Shown here: piece by piece, positions 54,014-63,468 of the stretch | Layout of the letters: every line of letters starts with the position of its first letter | Position numbering within the stretch: the first letter of the stretch is position 1 | Assembly (NCBI RefSeq): GCF_040675875.1 | Contig: NZ_JBEGII010000001.1 | Coordinates: 1,302,001-1,366,000 of the forward strand | Direction: 5' to 3' | DNA length: 64,000 nucleotides | From: Microbacterium sp. LWO12-1.2 | GTDB lineage: Bacteria > Actinomycetota > Actinomycetes > Actinomycetales > Microbacteriaceae | The notes under the pieces: model-generated | Databases searched by the model: none | What the model saw: only the letters and a program-made list of their open reading frames with translations | What the model was told of the DNA's origin: nothing | Made by a program: the position numbers and the translations under genes

Positions 54014-54595
54014 GTGACCGCACACCCCGACGCCGGGTCGCTCTTCGACAACGCCATAGCTGAACTGCGCGAGACCGCGTTCCGCGACGACATCGTCGTT
54101 CGCGAGATCGGCACCCCGCAAGGGCTCGCACCGTTCGCCATCGCGCTCGCCGCCGACGTGCGGCCGGGGGACGACGGCGAGTCCGTGTACGGCACCGGAC
54201 GGTTCGTGCTGCTGCACGATCCCGAAGCGCCGGACGCCTGGGGCGGAGCCTGGCGCATCATCATCTTCGCCCAGGCGCCGCTGGAGACGGAGATCGGAAC
54301 GGACCCACTGCTGGCCGACGTCACCTGGTCGTGGCTCGTCGACGCCCTCGACTCGCGCGACGCGGTCTATCACGCCGCATCAGGCACCTCGACGAAGACG
54401 CTCTCGAAGGGATTCGGAGGTCTCGCCGTCGAAGGCGACGGCGCCCAGATAGAATTGCGGGCGTCCTGGACTCCGGAAGGCCCGTTCCGACCCCACGTCG
54501 AAGCATGGGCCGAACTGGTCGGAATGCTGGCGGGTCTTCCGCCTGGTTCCGAGGGCATCGCCGTTCTCGGCGCGCGAAAGGCTGTACGTGACTGA
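54014..54595 (+). CDS. DUF3000 family protein
   Basis: The 193-residue protein matches actinobacterial DUF3000: LFDNAIAELRETAFRDDIVV near the start, WGGAWRIIIFAQAPLE and WSWLVDALDSRDA. Function is unknown, but the gene almost always precedes ribonuclease D in this group. GTG start at 54014; its end overlaps the rnd start by 8 nt. Confidence 0.88.
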   Translation: MTAHPDAGSLFDNAIAELRETAFRDDIVVREIGTPQGLAPFAIALAADVRPGDDGESVYGTGRFVLLHDPEAPDAWGGAWRIIIFAQAPLETEIGTDPLLADVTWSWLVDALDSRDAVYHAASGTSTKTLSKGFGGLAVEGDGAQIELRASWTPEGPFRPHVEAWAELVGMLAGLPPGSEGIAVLGARKAVRD

Positions 54596-55781
54596 ATACT
54601 CCGTGATCTCGGATGCCGAAGAGTTCCGTGCGGCCTGCGCCGCACTCGCCGACGGCACAGGTCCGGTCGCGGTGGATGTCGAGCGCGCATCCGGATTCCG
54701 CTACTCCCAGCGCGCCTACCTCGTGCAGGTCTTCCGCCGCGGCGCCGGTGTCTTCCTGTTCGACCCGCCCGCGATCGGCGACTTCGCACCGTTGCAGGAC
54801 GCCATCGGTTCGGTCGAGTGGGTCCTCCATGCAGCCAGCCAAGACCTTCCTTCGCTACGCGAGCTCCACCTCGAGCCGCCGACGATCTTCGACACCGAGC
54901 TCGCCTCACGCCTGCTCGGACTCGAGCGGGTCGGACTCGCCGCGGTCGTCGAGCACACCCTCGGCATCACGCTGAAGAAGGAGCACTCGGCGGCGGACTG
55001 GTCCACCCGCCCCCTGCCCGATTCGTGGCTCGACTACGCCGCGCTGGATGTGCTGCACCTCGTCGACGTGCGCGACGCACTCGCGGAAGAGCTGGACGAG
55101 CAGGACAAGACCTCGTTCGCAGAAGAGGAGTTCGCTGCCACTCTCGCCCGGGCGCCCAAGCCGCCGCGAGAGGACCCGTGGCGCCGTCTCAGCGGACTCC
55201 ACCAGGTGCGCGGCGCGCGCAACCTCGCCGTGGCCCGCGCCCTCTGGCAGGCGCGCGAATCCTTCGCTCAGGAGCAGGACGTCTCCCCCGGCCGGCTGGT
55301 GCCGGACCGGTCGCTGGTCGCCGCGGTCATGGCGAACCCCCAGAGCAAGCAGGCGCTCGCCGGCACCAAGGAGTTCCAGGGACGCGCGAGCCGCACGCAG
55401 CTGGACCGCTGGTGGCAGGCGTTCGTCGACGGCCGCGCGACCGAAGAGCTTCCGCGCGAGCGCGTGCCGAGCGACACTCTTCCGCCCCCGCGTGCCTGGG
55501 TGGATCGGAATCCCGAGGCCGATGCCCGCCTCAAGGCCGCACGACCCGTGGTCGAGGCCATCGCCGAAGAGCTGTCGATGCCGACGGAGAACCTTCTGAC
55601 GCCGGAGTTCCTGCGCCGCATCGCCTGGGACCTCCCCGGCGAGAACGCGGAGGACATCGGCAACGCACTCGCGGCTCTCGGAGCACGCTCCTGGCAGATT
55701 GAACAGACTGCACAGAAGATCGCAGACGCCTTTGTAGAAGCCGGTCAAACGCCGGACGAGGCCCCCACTCCGGCTTCGTAG
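54588..55781 (+). CDS. rnd: Ribonuclease D (HRDC domain)
   Basis: The 397-residue 3'-5' exoribonuclease trims tRNA and other RNAs. The DEDD catalytic set is visible: D and E in VDVERASGF, the next D in HAASQDLPSL, and the last D in YAALDVLHL. One HRDC domain lies at about 205-285 (WRRLSGLHQVRGARNLAVA). The GTG at 54588 overlaps the DUF3000 gene. Confidence 0.93.
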   Translation: MTEYSVISDAEEFRAACAALADGTGPVAVDVERASGFRYSQRAYLVQVFRRGAGVFLFDPPAIGDFAPLQDAIGSVEWVLHAASQDLPSLRELHLEPPTIFDTELASRLLGLERVGLAAVVEHTLGITLKKEHSAADWSTRPLPDSWLDYAALDVLHLVDVRDALAEELDEQDKTSFAEEEFAATLARAPKPPREDPWRRLSGLHQVRGARNLAVARALWQARESFAQEQDVSPGRLVPDRSLVAAVMANPQSKQALAGTKEFQGRASRTQLDRWWQAFVDGRATEELPRERVPSDTLPPPRAWVDRNPEADARLKAARPVVEAIAEELSMPTENLLTPEFLRRIAWDLPGENAEDIGNALAALGARSWQIEQTAQKIADAFVEAGQTPDEAPTPAS

Positions 55782-55854
55782 GTTCGATCCAACCGATTCC
55801 TCCCGGTTTCTGGGCCTCCATAGACTGAGGCCACCGCACAAACTTGGAGGCAGA

Positions 55855-57057
55855 GTGGCCGAGATCTCGGACGTCTTCTTCGTCGATGGAGTGCGCACCC
55901 CTTTCGGGCGCGCCGGCGAAAAAGGCATGTACTGGAACACCCGCGCAGATGACCTCGCCGTCAAGGCGACCATCGGCCTGTTGGAGCGGAACGCGGCCGT
56001 GCCGGCCGACCGCATCGATGACGTCGCGATCGCTGCGACGTCGCAGACAGGAGATCAGGGCCTCACGCTCGGCCGCTCTGTGGCGATCCTCGCCGGCCTG
56101 CCGCAGACGGTCCCCGGTCTCGCCGTCGAGCGCATGTGCGCCGGCGCCATGACGAGCGTCACGACCATGGGCGCCTCGATCGGCGTGGGCATGTACGACT
56201 TCGCCCTCGCCGGTGGCGTCGAGCACATGGGCCACCACCCGATCGGCGGCAACGCCGACCCGAACCCCCGCTTCGTGGCCGAGAAGATGGTCGACCCCGG
56301 CGCGCTCAACATGGGCGTGACGGCGGAGCGCATCTTCGACCGGTTCCCCCACCTCACCAAGGAGCGCTCCGACCGCTACGGCATGCTCAGCCAGCACAAG
56401 GTGCAGGCGGCCTACGACGCCGGGAAGATCCAGCCGGACCTCGTGTCCGTGGCGATCAAGGACGCGGACGGCGCCTGGGGCCTCGCGTCCGAGGATGAGG
56501 GTCGGCGCCCGCAGACCACGATGGAGGATCTCGCGGCTCTCAAGACGCCGTTCCGTCCGCATGGTCGCGTCACCGCAGGCACCTCGTCCCCGCTCACCGA
56601 CGGTGCGACCATGTCGCTCCTCGCCGGTGGCGGCGCCGTCAAGGAGTTCGGGCTGACCCCGAAGATGCGCATGGTGTCGTTCGCCTTCGCGGGCGTGCAG
56701 CCCGAGATCATGGGAATCGGCCCGATCCCCTCGACGGAGAAGGCGCTCAAGAAGGCCGGGCTGACCATCGACGACATCGGTCTGTTCGAGCTCAACGAGG
56801 CCTTCGCGATCCAGGTGATCTCCCTTCTCGACCACTTCGGCATCGCGGATGACGACCCCCGGGTGAATCAGTGGGGCGGCGCGATCGCGCTCGGCCACCC
56901 GCTGGCCGCGTCGGGTGTGCGACTGATGATCCAGCTCGCGGCGCAGTTCGCCGAACGCCCCGACGTGCGCTACGGCCTGACGGCGATGTGCGTCGGTCTC
57001 GGCCAGGGCGGCTCCGTCATCTGGGAGAACCCGCACTACAACGGCAAGAAGAAGTGA
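55855..57057 (+). CDS. fadA: Acetyl-CoA acyltransferase (thiolase)
   Basis: The 400-residue thiolase performs the last step of fatty acid beta-oxidation. It has the nucleophile C95 in VERMCAGAMTS, FELNEAFAIQ, GGAIALGHPLAASG and the C-terminal CVGLGQGG cysteine. The GTG at 55855 follows TTGGAGGCAGA. It overlaps fadB by GTGA, forming a fadAB operon. Confidence 0.95.
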   Translation: MAEISDVFFVDGVRTPFGRAGEKGMYWNTRADDLAVKATIGLLERNAAVPADRIDDVAIAATSQTGDQGLTLGRSVAILAGLPQTVPGLAVERMCAGAMTSVTTMGASIGVGMYDFALAGGVEHMGHHPIGGNADPNPRFVAEKMVDPGALNMGVTAERIFDRFPHLTKERSDRYGMLSQHKVQAAYDAGKIQPDLVSVAIKDADGAWGLASEDEGRRPQTTMEDLAALKTPFRPHGRVTAGTSSPLTDGATMSLLAGGGAVKEFGLTPKMRMVSFAFAGVQPEIMGIGPIPSTEKALKKAGLTIDDIGLFELNEAFAIQVISLLDHFGIADDDPRVNQWGGAIALGHPLAASGVRLMIQLAAQFAERPDVRYGLTAMCVGLGQGGSVIWENPHYNGKKK

Positions 57058-59210
57058 GCGCGAACGTGACGAACTACGAAGCCATCGACTTCTCCCCGAT
57101 CCAGGCGCTCACCGAGGGCGAGGTCATCACGCACTCCCCTGTGCGCGACATCCGTCTCGCCTCCGGCAAGGTGCTCGCGCTCATCACGCTCGACAACGGC
57201 CGCGACCACACCCGCCCGAACACGCTCGGACCCGCCACGCTCACCCAACTCGGCGAGACTCTCGACGCGCTGAAGGAGCGCGCGGCATCCGGCGAGATCC
57301 AGGCCGTCGGCATCACGGGAAAGCAGTACATCCTCGCCGCCGGTGCCGACCTGTCAGACATCAGCAAGGTCGGCTCGCGCGACAACGCCCGACTGATCGC
57401 GCAGTTGGGGCACAAGGTGCTCGGCAAGTTCTCCGAGCTCGGCGTTCCCTCGTTCGCATTCGTCAATGGGCTCGCGCTCGGCGGCGGGCTCGAGATCGCC
57501 CTGAACTCCACGTACCGCACAGTCGACGCGTCGGCAGCAGCTGTCGCTCTCCCCGAGGTCTTCCTCGGGATCATTCCCGGCTGGGGCGGCGCGTACCTGC
57601 TTCCGAACCTGATCGGCATCGAGAACGCCCTCGAAGTCGTCATCTCGAACCCGCTCAAGCAGAATCGCATGCTCAAGCCGCAGCAGGCGTTCGACCTCGG
57701 GATCTTCGACGCGATCTTCCCTGCCGCGAACTACCTCGAGAACTCGCTGACGTGGGCCGACGCGGTTCTGGGCGGCAAGAAGGTCGAGCGCAAGAACGAG
57801 CCGGGCAAGATCGAGCGACTCACCAAGTGGCCGATCGCGATCAAGATGGCGCGCGGCATGCTCGAATCGAAGATCGGCACGGTTCCGAAGTCTCCGTACG
57901 CGGCACTGGAACTGCTCGACAAGGCGAAGAGCGGCAGCAAGGCCGAGGGCTTCGCCCGTGAAGACGAGGCGCTCGCCGAGCTCGTCACCGGCGACCAGTT
58001 CGCCGCATCGATGTACGCGTTCGATCTGGTGCAGAAGCGTGCCAAGCGGCCGGTCGGAGCCCCCGACAAGGCGCTCGCGAAGAAGGTCACCAAGGTCGGC
58101 ATCATCGGTGCGGGGCTCATGGCCAGCCAATTCGCGCTGCTGTTCGTGCGCAAGCTCCAGGTCCCGGTGCTGATCACCGACCTCGACCAGGCCCGCGTCG
58201 ACAAGGGCGTGGCATACATCCATGAGGAGATCGGCAAGCTCGAGGCCAAGGGACGGCTCGATTCCGACTCCGCCAACAAACTGCGTGCTCTCGTCACCGG
58301 CACCACGGACAAGAGCCTTTACGCGGACTGCGATTTCGTGATCGAGGCCGTGTTCGAAGAGGTCGGCGTCAAGCAGCAGGTGTTCGGGGAGATCGAGAAG
58401 ATCATCGCCGAAGATGCGATCCTGGCGACGAACACCTCGTCGCTGTCGGTCGAGGAGATCGGCTCGAAGCTCGCACACCCGGAGCGACTGGTCGGGTTCC
58501 ACTTCTTCAACCCCGTTGCCGTGATGCCGCTGATCGAGATCGTCCGCACTCCGACCACGTCGGATGCCGCGCTCTCCACGGCATTCGTCGTGGCGCGGAG
58601 CCTGGGCAAGAGCGCGGTGCTCACCGCCGACGCCCCCGGTTTCGTGGTGAACCGTCTGCTCGCCAAGGTCATGGGCGAGGCCGCACGTGCGGTGTACGAG
58701 GGTACCCCGATCGCCGACGTCGAGAAGGCGTTCGGTCCACTCGGGCTGCCGATGGGACCGTTCCAGCTGATCGATCTGGTCGGGTGGAAGGTCGCCGCTC
58801 ACGTGCAGGACACGATGGTGCACGCGTTCCCCGACCGCTTCTATGCGAACGAGAACTTCCATGCGCTGGCCGCGCTGGACGCCGTCGTCGAGAAGGACAA
58901 GGGCGGCCGAGTGACCGGCTGGACCAAGCAGGCCGAGAAACTGCTGAAGCCGGCGGTGGGCTCCGCGCCCGCTTCGGCCAGCACGATCCTCGGGCGCGTG
59001 CAGGACGGCCTCGCGCAGGAGATCAAGCTCATGCTCGACGAGGGCGTGGTCCCGGAGGTCGAGGACATCGATCTCTGCCTGATCCTCGGTGCCGGCTGGC
59101 CATTCATCGACGGTGGCGCTTCGCCCTACCTCGACCGTGAGGGCGCGTCCGAGCGCGCGTTCGGCGGATCGTTCCACACTCCGCAGATCCGCGGCGTCGA
59201 GAACCGCTGA
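57054..59210 (+). CDS. fadB: Multifunctional enoyl-CoA hydratase / 3-hydroxyacyl-CoA dehydrogenase
   Basis: The 718-residue protein fuses an N-terminal crotonase domain (about 1-200, with AAGADLSDIS and GLALGGGLEIAL) to a 3-hydroxyacyl-CoA dehydrogenase. The NAD domain from about residue 340 has VGIIGAGLMASQFALLF, HFFNPVAVMPL and DAPGFVVNRLL. The GTG at 57054 overlaps the fadA stop; a second GTG at 57066 is possible. Together with fadA it completes the later steps of beta-oxidation. A strong terminator follows. Confidence 0.95.
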   Translation: MSANVTNYEAIDFSPIQALTEGEVITHSPVRDIRLASGKVLALITLDNGRDHTRPNTLGPATLTQLGETLDALKERAASGEIQAVGITGKQYILAAGADLSDISKVGSRDNARLIAQLGHKVLGKFSELGVPSFAFVNGLALGGGLEIALNSTYRTVDASAAAVALPEVFLGIIPGWGGAYLLPNLIGIENALEVVISNPLKQNRMLKPQQAFDLGIFDAIFPAANYLENSLTWADAVLGGKKVERKNEPGKIERLTKWPIAIKMARGMLESKIGTVPKSPYAALELLDKAKSGSKAEGFAREDEALAELVTGDQFAASMYAFDLVQKRAKRPVGAPDKALAKKVTKVGIIGAGLMASQFALLFVRKLQVPVLITDLDQARVDKGVAYIHEEIGKLEAKGRLDSDSANKLRALVTGTTDKSLYADCDFVIEAVFEEVGVKQQVFGEIEKIIAEDAILATNTSSLSVEEIGSKLAHPERLVGFHFFNPVAVMPLIEIVRTPTTSDAALSTAFVVARSLGKSAVLTADAPGFVVNRLLAKVMGEAARAVYEGTPIADVEKAFGPLGLPMGPFQLIDLVGWKVAAHVQDTMVHAFPDRFYANENFHALAALDAVVEKDKGGRVTGWTKQAEKLLKPAVGSAPASASTILGRVQDGLAQEIKLMLDEGVVPEVEDIDLCLILGAGWPFIDGGASPYLDREGASERAFGGSFHTPQIRGVENR

Positions 59211-59226
59211 CCACAGCAGCAGAGAG

Positions 59227-59266
59227 GAGCCGGAGGGTGCGCGTCATGACGGGCGCCCTCCGGCTC
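59227..59266 (+). terminator. Terminator after fadAB, shared with the GMC gene
   Basis: GAGCCGGAGGG (59227-59237) pairs with CCCTCCGGCTC (59256-59266) over 11 bp, followed by TTTC. It lies between the convergent fadB and GMC oxidoreductase genes. Confidence 0.8.
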
Positions 59267-59276
59267 TTTCGTGCGG

Positions 59277-60908
59277 TCAGAGCGACTCCTGCGCAGGCCG
59301 CTGATCCTCCGCACCGGCGTGCGGCCAGTGCGAGAGCGCGCGCTCTGCGAGTGCGGTGATCGTCAGCGACGGATTCACCCCGGGATTCGCGGGGACCGCG
59401 GCGCCGTCGACGACGTGCAGGCCGGGGTGACCCCACACCCGGTGATAGCGGTCGATCACGCCGGTCCGCGGTGAGGACGAGATCACGGCGCCGCCCAGGA
59501 AGTGAGCGGTCAACGGGATCCCGAACACCTCGGGCCATGACCCTCTGGCTGCCGAGGAAACCCCTCCGTCCGCCTGCATCCGTGCCGCGATCGCTGCGGC
59601 CGCGCGATGCGCCTGTGGCAGATGGCCCGGATTGGGCTCCCCGTGTCCCTGCGCACTGGTGAGACTCAGCCGTCCGAACCGACGGCGCAGCGACAGCGTG
59701 AGCGAATTGTCGGCCGTCTGCATCACGAGGGCGATGATGCCGCGTTCGCTCCAGCGTCGGAGCGTGCCGAGCCGCAGCTGTCGGATCGGCGCCCGCAGCG
59801 TCTGGGCGATCACGCTGCCCAGCCGTCGCCACAGTCCGCGGTCGCCGGGCACCATCACGGTCGCGAGTGCGCCCATCAGGTTCGAACCGGGACCGTAGCG
59901 GACGTTCTCGACGTGCGTCCGCTCGTCGATGTGGAACGACGTCGTGATCGCCACACCGCGCGCCAGCTCCAACGATTCCGGCACCGCGGTCGCGACGGCA
60001 CCGTCCAGCGCCTCGGAGTTGGTACGCGTGAGTCGGCCGAGCGTCTCGGACACCCGCGGCAGGAGGCCTTCGTGCTTCATCCGATGCAGCAGCTGCTGAG
60101 TGCCCCACGTGCCTGCGGCCAGGACGACCTCTCGCGCCGTCACGGTTCTCTGATCGTGGCGCAGCCACGCTCCGCTGCGGCGAGTCGTGATCGCGAAGCC
60201 GCCGTCACGGAGTTCGCGGACCTCGGTCACGGTGCGGAGCGCTTCGATCACCACGCCGCGCTTCTCAGCCAAGGGGAGATAGTTCTTCATGAGCGTGTTC
60301 TTCGCGCCGACCCGGCAGCCGACCATGCAGTTCCCGCACAGCGTGCACCCCGTGCGATCGGGCCCCTCCCCGCCGAAGAACGGGTCTGCGACGCGCTCCC
60401 CCGGCTTGCCGAACCAGACACCGACCGGTGCATGCCGGAACGTCGCGCCGACACCGAGATCATCGGCGGCGCCCGCCATGATGCGTTCGACAGGTCCGGT
60501 GTGCGGGTAGTGCTCGACGACGCCGAGCATCCGCTTGGCCGTCGCATAGTGAGGTGCGAGCTCCTTCTCCCATTCCGCGATCGTGCGCCACTGCGGGTCT
60601 TCGAAGAACGCAGCTCCCGGCTGGTAGAGCGTATTGGCGTAGTTGAGCGATCCGCCGCCGACACCGGCGCCCGCCAGGATCATGACGTGCGGGAGACGGT
60701 GGATGCGCTGCACGCCGAAGCAACCCAGCGCTGGAGCCCACAGGTAGCGGCGCACATTCCAGCTCGTCGTGGCGAAGTCCTCGTCGGCGAACCGGCGCCC
60801 GGCCTCGTACACCCGCACGCGATAGCCTTTCTCGCGCAGCCGGAGCGCCGCGACCGAGCCGCCGAAACCGGACCCCACGATCACGACATCCTCATCGAAA
60901 TCCGTCAT
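59277..60908 (-). CDS. GMC-type (cholesterol oxidase-like) FAD oxidoreductase
   Basis: The 543-residue flavoprotein has the FAD motif VIVGSGFGGSVAA at 9-21, GAGVGGGSLNYANTL, a cysteine-rich stretch CTLCGNCMVGCRVG in the middle and the C-terminal GMC_oxred_C region with HPGLHVVDGAAVPANPG and NPSLTITALAER. The substrate may be a sterol-like or long-chain alcohol. The four-cysteine stretch resembles an iron-sulfur site, unusual for cholesterol oxidases but seen in this subgroup. It overlaps the lipid kinase gene by 17 nt. Confidence 0.88.
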   Translation of the reverse strand: MTDFDEDVVIVGSGFGGSVAALRLREKGYRVRVYEAGRRFADEDFATTSWNVRRYLWAPALGCFGVQRIHRLPHVMILAGAGVGGGSLNYANTLYQPGAAFFEDPQWRTIAEWEKELAPHYATAKRMLGVVEHYPHTGPVERIMAGAADDLGVGATFRHAPVGVWFGKPGERVADPFFGGEGPDRTGCTLCGNCMVGCRVGAKNTLMKNYLPLAEKRGVVIEALRTVTEVRELRDGGFAITTRRSGAWLRHDQRTVTAREVVLAAGTWGTQQLLHRMKHEGLLPRVSETLGRLTRTNSEALDGAVATAVPESLELARGVAITTSFHIDERTHVENVRYGPGSNLMGALATVMVPGDRGLWRRLGSVIAQTLRAPIRQLRLGTLRRWSERGIIALVMQTADNSLTLSLRRRFGRLSLTSAQGHGEPNPGHLPQAHRAAAAIAARMQADGGVSSAARGSWPEVFGIPLTAHFLGGAVISSSPRTGVIDRYHRVWGHPGLHVVDGAAVPANPGVNPSLTITALAERALSHWPHAGAEDQRPAQESL

Positions 60909-61812
60909 CGCCCACTCCTTCCCCTGGCACCATCACCGCGAGAGCGCCCACGCGGAGCTCGATCGTGCACGGCCCCGTCCCCACTCGCTCGCCGTCGGCG
61001 TAGACGACCAGCTCCGGTGCCGCGACCTGGACGTGTCGCGCGCGTCGATGACTCACCTCTGGCCGTGCGAGATGTCGTCCCTGCAGCAGCAGGGGGAACA
61101 GCCGGATCAACCGCGACCGGGTCAGCGGTTGCACATGCACGATGTCGAGCATCCCGTCATCCGCGGCCGCTCCTGCACAGACAGGCATGCCGCCGCCGTA
61201 GCTCGCCGTGTTGCCGACTGCGATCAACGTGCCAGGGGCGTCGTGCAATGTCTCGCCGTCCACCGACACCTGAAAGGCGACAGGGCGGAGGCGGAAGAGC
61301 TCGATCACGAGTGCGAGGTAGTAGCGCAGGACGCCGCGCGGCCATCGCAGCCGATTGGTGCGGTCGCTCACCTTCGCGTCGAAACCGAGCGCGGCGACCG
61401 TGAGGAACAGTCGGGAACCGAGCTCGCTGCGCACCTCCCCGACGTCCACCACCCGCGGCTTTCCGTGCAGGGCGAGCGCCGCGGCCTCACCTGGATCGTC
61501 GCGCGGCAGCTGCAGTGCCCTCGCCAGGTCATTGCCCGTGCCGGCCGCAACCAGCACGACCGGAACGGGCTGCGCCACCACGGCAGGGAGGATGCCCGAC
61601 AGCGTGCCGTCGCCACCGACGACGACGAGCACGGCAGGATCATCGCGGAGGGCCTGCGCCGCCAGCTGCGCCGTCTGGACGGCGGAGGTCCCCGCATAGC
61701 AGCGAACCTCAGCCCCTTCGTGGCGGAGCCTGGCGATGGCGATCTCCGCCGCATGGTCACCGCGCCCCTTGCCGGCGAAGGGGTTCGACAGCACGGCGAT
61801 GTGCGTCCCCAC
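60892..61812 (-). CDS. Diacylglycerol/sphingosine kinase-like lipid kinase
   Basis: The 306-residue protein matches the DAGK catalytic domain family: HIAVLSNPFAGKGRG, GGDGTLSGILPAV, GTGNDLARAL, and the C-terminal FADGER-like YADGERVG. It likely phosphorylates diacylglycerol or a related lipid. The GTG at 61812 begins 2 nt after the upstream flavoprotein stop; longer frames add low-complexity sequence. It links the flavoprotein and GMC genes in one transcript. Confidence 0.9.
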   Translation of the reverse strand: MGTHIAVLSNPFAGKGRGDHAAEIAIARLRHEGAEVRCYAGTSAVQTAQLAAQALRDDPAVLVVVGGDGTLSGILPAVVAQPVPVVLVAAGTGNDLARALQLPRDDPGEAAALALHGKPRVVDVGEVRSELGSRLFLTVAALGFDAKVSDRTNRLRWPRGVLRYYLALVIELFRLRPVAFQVSVDGETLHDAPGTLIAVGNTASYGGGMPVCAGAAADDGMLDIVHVQPLTRSRLIRLFPLLLQGRHLARPEVSHRRARHVQVAAPELVVYADGERVGTGPCTIELRVGALAVMVPGEGVGDDGFR

Positions 61813-61813
61813 G

Positions 61814-63448
61814 TCAGTCCGTTCGTCCGGTGCGCTCGATCGCGACCACCGCGCCCGGGTTGAGGATGCCATGCGGGTCGAGCTCCCGCTTGATCGCCGA
61901 GAGGATGCGCACACCCGTCTCGCCGATCTCCTGTGCCAGCCACGGGGCGTGATCACGTCCGACCGCATGGTGATGGCTGATCGTGCCGCCCGCCTCGAGG
62001 ATGGCATCGTTCACCCTGGCTTTGACCTTCTCCCAGGCCGCGAGCTGATCGCCGCGCACGCCGGCGAGGATCGTGAAGTACAGCGAGGCGCCCGTGGGAT
62101 ACACGTGCGAGATGTGGCACATCACGTAGGACCTGGCGCCGGCCTCTGCGGCGAAACCCTCCCTGATCGCGCTCGTCACCGCATCACGCAAGCTGGAGAG
62201 CGCCGACCACACCGTCGCCGTCTCGAGGGTCTCGCAGAAGACACCGGCGTCGAGAAGCGAGTCGCGCAGGTATGGTCCGTCGAATCGCCCTTCGAGCCAG
62301 GCCTCCGCGTCGCTCTCGCCCGATGACGTCCCGCCGACCGCACGGAGGATCTCCGCCGTGCGCGAGCGTCGGTGCTCGATGTCATCGCCCTCATACACCG
62401 TGACGATACTCGCGCCCTTCGCCAGCACCTTGCCGATCTTGCCGAGCTGCGCCAGACTCACCGCGGTCTCCGCCTCATCCGAGAGACGGATCACGGTCGG
62501 ACCGGCCGCGCTCTGCGCGACCCTCCGCAGCGCATCAGCGCCGGTCGTGAAGTCGGGGACAGACCAGGATTCGAGAATCCGCCGCTGCGGTACGGGGTGC
62601 ACGCGGACTCTGACTTCTGTGATCACGCCGAAGATGCCCTCCGAGCCGAGGAACACGCGGATCAGGTCAGGCCCGGCTGCCGATCCGGGAGAACGTCCGA
62701 GTTCGAGGTCACCGGTCGGCGTGGCGATACGGATGCCGGTGACCATCGTGTCGAAACGGCCGTACCCTGCGGAGTTCTGTCCCGATGACCGGGCGGCGGC
62801 GAATCCGCCGATCGTGGCGTACCGGAAGCTCTGCGGGTAGTGCCCGAGCTCGAAGCCCTCCGCGTTGAGAAGAGCCTCGGCCTCCGGGCCTGTGGTGCCC
62901 GCGGCGAGCACGGCGTCTCCGCTCACCGGGTCGAGGGCGATCAATCCCGACAACCGGCCCAGATCGAGGCTCACGACCGCACGGTGCGCCCCCCTGTCCG
63001 GATCGAGTGCACCGACGACGCTCGTCCCTCCGCCGAACGGGATGACGGCGACGTCGAGTTCCACGGCGGCCGCGAGCACGGCGCTCACCTCATCGTGCGT
63101 GCCAGGGCGCAGCACGGCATCCGGTACCCGCTGCTCAGGAGCACGCCGACGGAGAAGGTCCGGGGTGGATCGGCCGCCGGCGTGGCGGATGCGCGCCTCG
63201 TGCGTCACATCCACATGCTCGGGGCCCACCGTGCGTCCGAAGGCCGCCAGATCTTCTGCGGTGAGCGTGGACGGAGCGACGATCACGTCCATGAGCTCGA
63301 CGGCGTCGGCGGGGCGTCTCGTCCTGCCGAGCAGGAGCGGCAACAGCGCGCGAACGGCCAGTGGAAGATCCTTCGCGTGTGCGGGGTCTCCCCAGCCGTT
63401 CCATCTCATCGGCCGATCGCCATCGATCCTGCCGCTTTCTCGATCCAT
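61814..63448 (-). CDS. Alkyl-DHAP-synthase-like FAD-binding oxidase
   Basis: The 544-residue protein has the PCMH-type FAD-binding domain (PFGGGTSVVGAL, SFRYATIGGFAAARSSGQNS, GSEGIFGVIT). Near the end it has the histidine motif ISHHHAVGRDHAPW of alkyldihydroxyacetonephosphate synthases. It may therefore form an ether link on a dihydroxyacetone phosphate backbone, but bacterial homologues are largely untested. The start is ATG 63448 or ATG 63409 (MRWNGWGD); neither has a Shine-Dalgarno. It is divergent from the TetR gene across only 20 bp. Confidence 0.87.
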   Translation of the reverse strand: MDRESGRIDGDRPMRWNGWGDPAHAKDLPLAVRALLPLLLGRTRRPADAVELMDVIVAPSTLTAEDLAAFGRTVGPEHVDVTHEARIRHAGGRSTPDLLRRRAPEQRVPDAVLRPGTHDEVSAVLAAAVELDVAVIPFGGGTSVVGALDPDRGAHRAVVSLDLGRLSGLIALDPVSGDAVLAAGTTGPEAEALLNAEGFELGHYPQSFRYATIGGFAAARSSGQNSAGYGRFDTMVTGIRIATPTGDLELGRSPGSAAGPDLIRVFLGSEGIFGVITEVRVRVHPVPQRRILESWSVPDFTTGADALRRVAQSAAGPTVIRLSDEAETAVSLAQLGKIGKVLAKGASIVTVYEGDDIEHRRSRTAEILRAVGGTSSGESDAEAWLEGRFDGPYLRDSLLDAGVFCETLETATVWSALSSLRDAVTSAIREGFAAEAGARSYVMCHISHVYPTGASLYFTILAGVRGDQLAAWEKVKARVNDAILEAGGTISHHHAVGRDHAPWLAQEIGETGVRILSAIKRELDPHGILNPGAVVAIERTGRTD

Positions 63449-63457
63449 GCGTTACAG

Positions 63458-63466
63458 TGTGACACA
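63458..63466. promoter_or_regulatory. TGTGACACA palindrome in the 20-bp divergent gap
   Basis: A perfect 9-bp palindrome lies between the start codons of the flavoprotein and the TetR gene. The sequence just left of it gives ACAGTGTGAC (63454-63463), the same 10-mer as at 41089-41098. Likely a TetR operator covering both starts. Confidence 0.45.
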
Positions 63467-63468
63467 TC

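Noticed and set aside
56871..57053. Longer N-terminus for the fadB product
   Set aside because: This stretch is inside fadA in another frame; the GTGA overlap at 57054 is the natural start.
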